Assembly (NCBI GenBank): GCA_950295325.1
Contig: OX485805.1
Location: forward strand, 10,354,501-10,418,500
DNA from: Polytrichum commune
Lineage: Eukaryota; Streptophyta; Polytrichopsida; Polytrichales; Polytrichaceae
Reading direction: 5' to 3'
DNA: 64,000 bases
Each line of letters begins with the position of its first letter. The first letter of the stretch is position 1. Below are positions 56,880-64,000 of the stretch, piece after piece. The notes beneath the pieces were generated by a model. It saw only the letters and a program-made list of their open reading frames with translations, was not told the DNA's origin and did no database searches. The position numbers were made by a program, and so were the translations under genes.

Positions 56880-57200
56880 TAGTTGGTATGTGATCCGGTG
56901 AGGATGAAAGAGCAAACATCATAAAGACACATGTTCAAAAGAGATTGGACTATGGTTTCAGATATTGAGAACTACTTTACACTCAATTGGAGGATTTATG
57001 TATCAAGTTAAGAAATCAACAAACAGAGTACACTTCCGATAATCATAACTAAAGTAGGGGAGATTTGATTTTTAATATGGTTTTTACAAGTGTTTTCATA
57101 GTAGACTTGCTTATGCAACATAAGTTTTGTTGTGTAAATCTAATCGGTAGAAGTTGGAATACATGAAATATGGACCAAATAACACCCACATACCTTAATT
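56880..57200. repeat. Dispersed repeat, copy 2
   Basis: Matches 23340-23705 in the same order (CCGGTGAGGATGAAAGAGCA, GAGATTGGACTA, GTTAAGAAATC, CACATACCTT) with many substitutions. No coding capacity. Confidence 0.7.
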
Positions 57201-58999
57201 CATGCACATTTAACTTGCTAAACATTAAGGTGTGATGTAAGGTCGGGGAGCCATTCTGGGCAATGAAGTTGAATTGAAAAATGTGAAGGAGCCAATATGG
57301 CGATGGCCACCTCAACGTACTAGCATACTTTCACCCATATTTTGGAGGTATTCTGTTATTTTCTAGAATCATCTAGAATATTTGTCGAAATCACCCTTCT
57401 GTAGAGTTTAGCGGTCAAGGTAAGTGCACCTTCATTTTCTACATAATTTTATATATAAAATTTAGTAACAAGTAAAACACGTAAGATACAAGAGGAATTA
57501 AACAATCGGAAGAAAATGAAATAGATGTGAAAAACCGGGGTTTTGTCCCTTGGATGGGGTTCTAGTATGCATATGATAATTTGTAAACTTTAGAGTAAAT
57601 TGCGTTCATTATGTATATAAATATATAAGCTATTGGCAAAAGAAAGAGAAAGAGAAAAGGCATGTACACGTTAATTATATATTGATCATTAATCACTTAT
57701 TATTGGAAATTTCATTGAATTATGACACAACGAAACGGTAATGACTATTTGTGGGTGATGTAGATATACATGTTAGTTTATATGAAAAGTGATACTATAT
57801 AAAGGTATTTATGGCTAAAAATTTATTAAGGTATTCAAACTTGTGGTTTGTGATTATGTGTCAAATTTCATTAAATTAAGAGTTGATGTGCATTTTTTAC
57901 TAATAGAAAGATAGTTTCTCAAGTATATCCTAATTTCATTTATGGCCAAAAACAGACATATGCCATCTATTATCACAAACCATTTTGAGCAAAAATTATC
58001 TGATTTGCATCCCCTTCCATCATTCCAAAAATTCTTAGTTGGACCAAAATGTCCGTGTGTGAATAGGGGGACAACAATAGTGGTCAAGGGGAGGGGAAGG
58101 AAGAAGAAAGGGAAACACGGTTCTCCATGTAACTTGGTGCTGTTCTTGGTTGTCACGGCTTCGTTGCGGGATGAGTCTAGAGTACTGTAAAGGAGACCTA
58201 CCATGCAAACCCTAACCTGCATAGCCAGTCGTCCTGGACTTCTGTCTTGAGGTTTAGAGCTTCTTGCAGGGAATCTATCGTTTTGGAGGATTTCTTTTTG
58301 GGCTTGTTTTATAATTAAAAAAGACTTGAATGTTGCAGTCACTGACGACGGTACCTGTTTGAGGTTTTTAATACTAAAAAGGTGAGTAGGTAGAATCCTG
58401 TCGGAGCAGCAGGTAGGTATTGAAATCAAGTAGAAGGTTGCAAGAGCCGGCAGGGAACCTAAGCGCCAAACGGCAAGGTTTCAATGTCATAGATTTTCCT
58501 TTTGGTAACTGTTCTCCCTTATTCTCATTCTAACGCCCACTCTGGAAAGGAGGCACAACCATGTCATACAGCACAATGGTCCAATCCCTACTTCTCCACA
58601 GATTACTGATGAGACTGTGTTGCAAATTGTTTTTTGAAGAGTCTGGAACATTGGTTGATGCTTGCGGAGCTGCAGATACGGAGCGAGTGCGCAGATTTGC
58701 TGGGATGTCAAAAGTGTTGCAGCTCTCGACCCAGGTTTCAACATGATCTGAAAACTGAATAACCTAAGTTGCAAAACTGAATATGCTTCTGGTCTTGCAG
58801 GTATGACAGGAAGTCTGTCTAATTAACTTATACCAGTACACCAAATCCTGACGACCTAACCCTCGGAATCGGATTTGGTAGGCAGTTTGATGTGTGAATA
58901 CGCTCCGAGGCCTTAAATCATCGAGGATGAATACATATGGCAATATAGATACTCTCGGATTAAGAGTTGACTTCTTGCATCTTGAAGTTTAATCTTACC
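57201..58999 (+). other. Upstream region of the F-box gene
   Basis: AT-rich to about 58000, then mixed. Frames at 57854-58429 (minus) and 58561-58746 (plus) have no recognised domain; the second may be an upstream ORF. Promoter elements cannot be placed with confidence. Confidence 0.35.
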
Positions 59000-59641
59000 A
59001 TGTTGATGCCAGAATCGATTATGGAGATACAAGGGTCACCATTATCAAACGAAACCATCAAGAGTGGGGAGGAGATGAACAATTGGGCAATGAAAGCCGT
59101 TGATGTAAGGATTTTACTTACATGTGATGAATATTATAGTAAATCACTCAAAAGCCAGGAGGTTGATGAGCTCAAGTGGGAGTCACTTCCAAATGACGTT
59201 CAAGGATCTGTTCTGAGAAAGCTGAAGTATGAGGACTTATTCCAATTCAAAAGGAAATGGAAAAGTATGAGCGATTTTATAGAAAGTTCAATCCCATTTC
59301 CTTCGTCTCAAGAGGACTCTGTTTCCCAAGAAGGTTCACTGACCTCGTATTTATACATTAAACATGAAGAAGTACAGTGGTCAGGGATTGATCTGCTGTT
59401 AAAGACATGGAGGCCACTGCCGACGTTGCGGTTCCTCCCACCTCCATATCGGAATCTGTTCAAAGACTGCCTACTCTGTGCAGGGAATGGGCTTTTGCGT
59501 CTATACGCCACCCGGGCTGTCGAAAATGGAAGTGTGGTAGTCTTCAATCCTCTGACACAATTCGGTAGGCATTTGCCACCTCTCAACTTTGGGTTACCGC
59601 AGAATGTGCCGACTACCAACGATGTGGGAGGCAAACACTAA
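59000..59641 (+). CDS. Truncated F-box protein
   Basis: 213 residues from an ATG in good context (ACCATGTTGATG). Residues 60-100 hold an F-box: ELKWESLPNDVQGSVLRKLK followed by YEDLFQFKRKWKSMSDFI, the part that binds SKP1 in SCF ubiquitin ligases. A region typical of moss F-box/kelch proteins follows, with LLLKTWRPLPTLRFLPPPYR and VVVFNPLTQFGRHLPPL. The frame then stops at 59641, well before any kelch repeat is complete. The last 17 codons (from 59589) lie in the segmental duplication, and copy A has the same tail without an F-box gene. The C-terminus may have been replaced at the duplication border, leaving a possible non-functional or substrate-blind F-box protein. Confidence 0.6.
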   Translation: MLMPESIMEIQGSPLSNETIKSGEEMNNWAMKAVDVRILLTCDEYYSKSLKSQEVDELKWESLPNDVQGSVLRKLKYEDLFQFKRKWKSMSDFIESSIPFPSSQEDSVSQEGSLTSYLYIKHEEVQWSGIDLLLKTWRPLPTLRFLPPPYRNLFKDCLLCAGNGLLRLYATRAVENGSVVVFNPLTQFGRHLPPLNFGLPQNVPTTNDVGGKH

Positions 59642-59786
59642 ATTCCAAGTACCTATCTTACATCTAAGTAGTGCTACAAACACCCTGGCCTATACAAGTA
59701 ATTACGTGTTAATTATTGCAAAAACTCTCAGTTCTCAAGCCTCTCTCCAGCCGGGCACATTCAACATTCCTGCAGGGCTGATATTA

Positions 59787-60181
59787 TCAAGCCATGAGAT
59801 CAATGGCGAGCTTCTGCAGGAAGGGCAAGTACACAGAAGGGGCGTGGAAAGCAAACGCTCCCAAAGGCTGTGCATCCATGTCCCTTGCCAACATCACCAT
59901 CGACTTCGCATAGTTCATGGGCTTCGTCATGAACTCATCCTCCACAGTGGGAGACGTGGGGGATCCCACAAGGGAGAGGTGACGAGCACTTTCTGCGACG
60001 TACTCCAGGAGCTTCAGCACCGAAGCCAAGGATTCAGCCTTGGAATTGTCATCCAGATGTTTGCGAATGCCCGTCATCATGGAAAGGTTACCGCTCTGCA
60101 GGGCGGCACCCTGCAATTTGCTGGCAACCCGCAGCGCAGCATTAGAGAGGTCGGAGTTGCCCTCGTTGTTGATGCCCAGGC
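59787..60181 (-). pseudogene. Terminal exon of an unknown gene, copy B
   Basis: Same exon as at 33570-33961, about 131 residues with stop. The main changes are GSPTSPTV in place of SPTSRTV and KLQGAALQSGNLS in place of RLQGAALQSGNHS. Open throughout. No other exon of the gene is visible between here and 60715 that joins in frame, so it is called a fragment. Confidence 0.45.
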
Positions 60182-60714
60182 CTGGATCAGGACAGATTCC
60201 ACGAGTAAAAAACCTAAGCAAGGAGAAGGTCAAACTAGATCATCGCGACGTCCTCTTTCTCATATGATCGATGTATTGGCTGAGAAAGACATAAAACAAC
60301 CGTAGATATGGTTGTTTGAGAGATTAATGGTGATGACAAAAGAAAAAGCAATTGATGTATCATCCCTCCAATTCCACTCTCTGGAACTGAAGTGAACATC
60401 TCACAGTTAGGAACCCAAAACTTACAACCTAAAACCGGGACAAAGATCTGGTGTTTCCACTTCCCAAAAGAAAAGAATTACTGCAAAGTAATGCACCAAA
60501 TTCCCCTAGAACTTTGGTATGGGTGGTTTCAAAATAAACATTCAAGATGAAACCTGTACAGTATGTAGATTTCGTCAATTAAATTCCAAACGATAAGTTA
60601 GACGTGCAGAAAGGCGATGAGACGAGACAGTATATACACAATGGAAGTGTATGACTCCATGACTGTCAGGTACTAAATGAAAACACGAAAAACCCGGTCC
60701 CCAACTTCATCTAA

Positions 60715-60800
60715 TCAACCTGGCTTGTCACCGATGACCTGGAACGCTGCCATGATTTCTTCTCCGAGGAGTGTTCCTTCTTCTTCTTGCGTCACTGCTC
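60715..60800 (-). pseudogene. Second terminal exon in duplication copy B
   Basis: After CTGCAG the minus strand reads AVTQEEEGTLLGEEIMAAFQ then VIGDKPG and stop. Upstream on the minus strand the sequence is open for another 90 codons, but without a recognised domain. Matches 34380-34471. Confidence 0.35.
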
Positions 60801-61334
60801 CTGCAGGCCCCTGACCAAAACAGCCAAACACACTGGACAGGTGGATCTCACACAGACTACTCAGCTGGACGCTCAGATAGACGACACTCGACAAGTCTCT
60901 GTACTTATTCATCGCCCGGTTTACTGTGGTCATAGCACAAGTCTCCAGGTTTTGCTGGCTGATGCAAAGTCTCCAGTAAACCAGGTGCTGCTGGCTGATG
61001 CAAAATCTCCAGGAAATGGCTGGGGCGAACCAACTCGGAACGAGTGTATGAGTTGGTTCGTCCAAATCTGGCCACCAGCAACTGGTTTTACTGTAGTCTT
61101 TGCACTAGCCAGCTTCGCTGTGGTGGTAAGTTATCACAACCCATGGTCAGCACGAGTGCTTGGCGTCTGTAATGTAGGTTGGTCTTTAGTGACTTGTTTT
61201 TCTTAGGGCCACTTTATATAGGGCTCAATTCATGTCCTTTAAGCCCTCAATCTGGTCCCACTTTATGAACTTTTTTCAGGCCCAACCTTGTCCATGTAAC
61301 GTGATCAATGTTCAAGACTGAAGCCCTCATATAA

Positions 61335-61708
61335 GGGCCGGTTTACACTACGGTGGAGAAGTCCACCGGTCATGAAAAAAAGGGCGTTTCTCAATTGTGA
61401 TTGGTCGAAAATGCAACTCTTGACTGGTGGGTGTTTACACTAGGTGAAGAAAACAATGGTGGTGAACTTTTCTCATGGATGATAAAATGACATGGCCGCC
61501 TACATGGCGGCACTTTTTGGAGTTGGGCTTCTCCGAAGGAGGAGTTTCTTGTCCGGCCTCTTGAGGCCGGAGAAGCCCAACTCAATAAAAATATTTTATT
61601 GCCTTTAATTCTTCTCCGGCACATCCACCATTTGCCTCATATAACCATGTCTTGGCCAAGCATTCTTGACCGACCGGAGGCCTTCTCCACCGTAGTGTAA
61701 ACCGGCCC
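61335..61708. mobile_element. PIF/Harbinger-type MITE, 374 bp, TAA duplication
   Basis: Left end GGGCCGGTTTACACTACGGT followed by GGAGAAG; the right end is its exact complement (CTTCTCCACCGTAGTGTAAACCGGCCC). TAA flanks both sides (61332-61334, 61709-61711). The interior contains a second weaker copy of GTTTACACTAGGTGAAGAA. Sharp ends suggest recent movement. Confidence 0.85.
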
Positions 61709-61711
61709 TAA

Positions 61712-64000
61712 GTCTCATTTTGAAGGGCTCTCAAATTTCAACCCTTCAGTTGAAGCGCTAGTTGAAATCCAAGACGTCAATCCAAGAATATAAAAATGAA
61801 ATACAAAACTCATATCAAACTTGTGCATGAATTATATGGTACATGCTTCCAGTACAATGTGAAAAAATCAAGAATCAACCATCTAACTCCACTTCTTGGA
61901 GTGGCAATGCCTAACGCTTGTTGGTTCTTGTGGTGGTTTTCCAAGGTTCAAAAATGCCATTCCAATCCATGAATTCAACTCCAAACCCATTTAGACTGAC
62001 CCTCATTAAAGCATGCACTGTGTCAAGGTTGAGTTTAGTTCTCCTTTCGCTTTTACCCCAATTCTGCTTCGAAAAACCAACTGACTAACAACAATGCTAG
62101 TTGGGATCACAAGTAAGGCTTGCCATAGCAACATTAGAGTTGGCCAATTAATCATGAACTCCCATTCATTGCCACCAAAAACCTAAGCTTCGTGCATACC
62201 TTAGTGTTCACATTGAACTATATTCGTTAATTTGGGACTTTTTCAGCATTTTGAGACATTTACAAATATAAGAACATGGATAAAATCACACGGATATTGG
62301 AGAATGTTGTAAGATGCAAATACTTTGAAGTGGATGTTCATATCAAGAACCCAATTAAGAACTCATATCAAGATGGTTTAGGTAAGACGACCCAAACATT
62401 AGACCATGTTGTTGTGGTTTATATATTAATTTGAGACAAGAGAAAGTCTTAAATTAACGAATATAGTGATAAAGAGAAGATAACATCTCCATGAATTCTA
62501 GCAATTTTGCATTGCATTGATAAACAAGGTCATCGCTCCAATGGAAATGTGTCACCAACTGGTTTAGCCATTGCTTGGTTAATGTCCCTCTATCCAATTC
62601 ATCTACGGGATAATGCTTTGGGCTAAAAACCTGGATGCATTGAATAACGACTCGTACTTAGTTCTATCTTTGCATGTTCAACTTTCTCTTGAGCTCTAAT
62701 ACTACAAAATCCTTTAACATGATTACTAAAATGAACCGAGACCCCCTGACCCCTATAACCATCGTCAATGCATGTTTACAATAACCCTATAACATTCTTG
62801 TGTGTCACTTCTTGTCACTGGGGGCCTAACATCATAACTCAACGAAAGCAAAGTGATTTTCTACAATTAAGTTCATCATCATCATCATCATCACAAGTGT
62901 CCACGAAGGACGATCCACAACATAATAGTAGTGTTTGATCAAATTACATAGTGAAGGAGTCATCCTTACAAACATCCTTGCAATTGCTGATCCTTCCATG
63001 TTGTTGTTGTTGCTGCTACTACTCCACCACATTTCTCCTCACCCCAAATAATTTGAGGTTGATCTCCGAACTTCCATCCCAAAACTAACAGAGTAAACTT
63101 AACAGCTAGTCATACAACTACCCATCTAAACCTAGTTCTAGATGCCACCCCAAACATGAGAGCCTTGAATTTGGAAACTCTTGGATCTAGTTCTCAATTT
63201 TATCCTTGCATTAAAAGCTGAGCATTTACTAGGCTCGTGGTAATCTAACCCCCCCTCCCTGCCTACATGTCCCATCCATCCCCTACTAGTGTGAAGTAGA
63301 TCGGATCGGAAGCCACCGATTTGGCGTGTTTGAATGGCAACCAAATCAAATTGATCTAACGTACTTCTCAGTGTTGAGGTGTGTGGTAATGGAAATGAAG
63401 CAAATGGCGGATACGGAGGAGAGGGGCATCCAAGGGGAGTCTAAGAGATTACAAGTTCAAGGATGGAGGTGGTAGCGAGGAAGCAAAGGGAGGGTCTCTT
63501 GACTTTGGAGTTTGCGCTCTCTAGGGACAAATCAAATTTGATTGATCAATTTTCGTATGAATAGTGCTTGATGGGTAGATTATATTGAGGATTTCAAGTG
63601 ATGTCTTCATTTTCAATTTGGGGTTGTGTTTTGAAGGGTTGTTTTGAGATAAGTTACATATTTTAAAGGGCCAAATCACGTTGAAGGGCATTGAAGACTT
63701 TGAATTGGAACACTCAATGTGATGAGGCCCGATTCTAGAGCATGATGATCTTGAGGGTTAAGTTTCATGGAGCTTACCATGATCAATGCCCAGTGTTCTC
63801 GACAATTAAGTTTCATGACACTTACCATGGGGGATGACCTCTACAGGGTTGTGGTTATTGAATTGAAATTGGGTCTCACTAGACTAAATTGGGGCCTTTG
63901 AATTTAACTCTAGTGTCAAAATGCTCTTATAAATTTAACTACCATGTTCAATGAATTAACTGATGGGTGCAGTTGAGGAGATTAAAATTAAGTATGTACT
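61712..64000. other. Non-coding right end of the window
   Basis: No gene is supported. A CAT trinucleotide run (about 62874-62893) lies at about 62.88 kb. Small minus-strand frames at 62832-63032 and 63138-63344 have no domain. Confidence 0.45.
62216..62468. mobile_element. MITE-like element with ACTATATTCGTTAA ends
   Basis: Begins ACTATATTCGTTAATTTGGG and ends AAATTAACGAATATAGTG, an inverted pair of about 25 bases. The left 150 bases match the repeat at 36126 onward, and the right end matches a fragment near 55550-55595, so this is one of at least three copies of the family here. Confidence 0.75.

Larger units (their letters stand above)
59589..60893. repeat. Segmental duplication, copy B
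   Basis: Near-identical to 33372-34563, with a 115-bp extra stretch near 60290-60430. It is the copy attached to the F-box gene. Its minus-strand exons are listed separately. Beyond 60893 the copies diverge abruptly. Confidence 0.9.

Noticed and set aside
57854-58429. 191-residue minus-strand frame
   Set aside because: Low-complexity, no domain, no splice signals, and antisense to the F-box gene's upstream region.

Overview
The window looks like nuclear DNA of a land plant, most likely a bryophyte or another non-seed plant. The support is spliceosomal introns with plant-like GT/AG borders, a plastid-targeted nuclear gene, an F-box gene, short TTTAGGG telomere-type motifs and dense plant-type mobile DNA. 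The species cannot be named from the sequence. Layout: 1-7.8 kb is a stack of retroelement debris. A minus-strand LTR-type fossil is cut by a solo LTR with 5-bp target duplication, and beside it a solo LTR sits inside an older solo LTR that itself sits inside an inverted-repeat element. 7.8-14.2 kb is AT-rich with one clear hAT-like MITE. A small secreted six-cysteine protein gene lies at 14.37-14.76 kb. 14.8-23.8 kb is non-coding with several MITEs. A 1.34-kb foldback element with an 8-bp duplication (23.8-25.1 kb) abuts the 5' region of the best host gene, a ten-exon plastid SirB1-like transglutaminase-fold/TPR protein (26.1-31.0 kb). 31-35 kb holds MITEs, two exons of an unknown minus-strand gene, and copy A of a 1.2-kb segmental duplication. 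Copy B lies at 59.6-60.9 kb, joined to a truncated F-box gene. The most unusual region is 36.7-45.2 kb: a minus-strand run of long exons, all in phase 0. In order they encode a ParB/DGQHR-like domain, a degenerate DNA-methyltransferase-like domain, a long charged and proline-rich segment, an FCP1-like HAD domain and a Lys/Glu/Ala-rich tail. The introns, the presumed 5' leader and one exon carry a near-perfect 22-bp palindrome (half-site GTTTGGGTCGA). The same palindrome forms an array at 48.0-51.8 kb. That array is split by a 2.84-kb solo LTR and lies in the presumed 5' intron of a second mobile-type gene (51.99-55.06 kb), a DUF7869-like transposase-like protein. About 38 copies of the palindrome are visible, all between 38.8 and 51.8 kb. 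How the genes relate: the plastid SirB1-like gene, the secreted protein and the F-box gene are unrelated host genes. The ParB-like cluster and the DUF7869-like gene are probably mobile or domesticated genes that share one repeat family. A ParB-like protein encoded among dozens of palindromes invites comparison with bacterial ParB and its parS sites, but that link is inference only.
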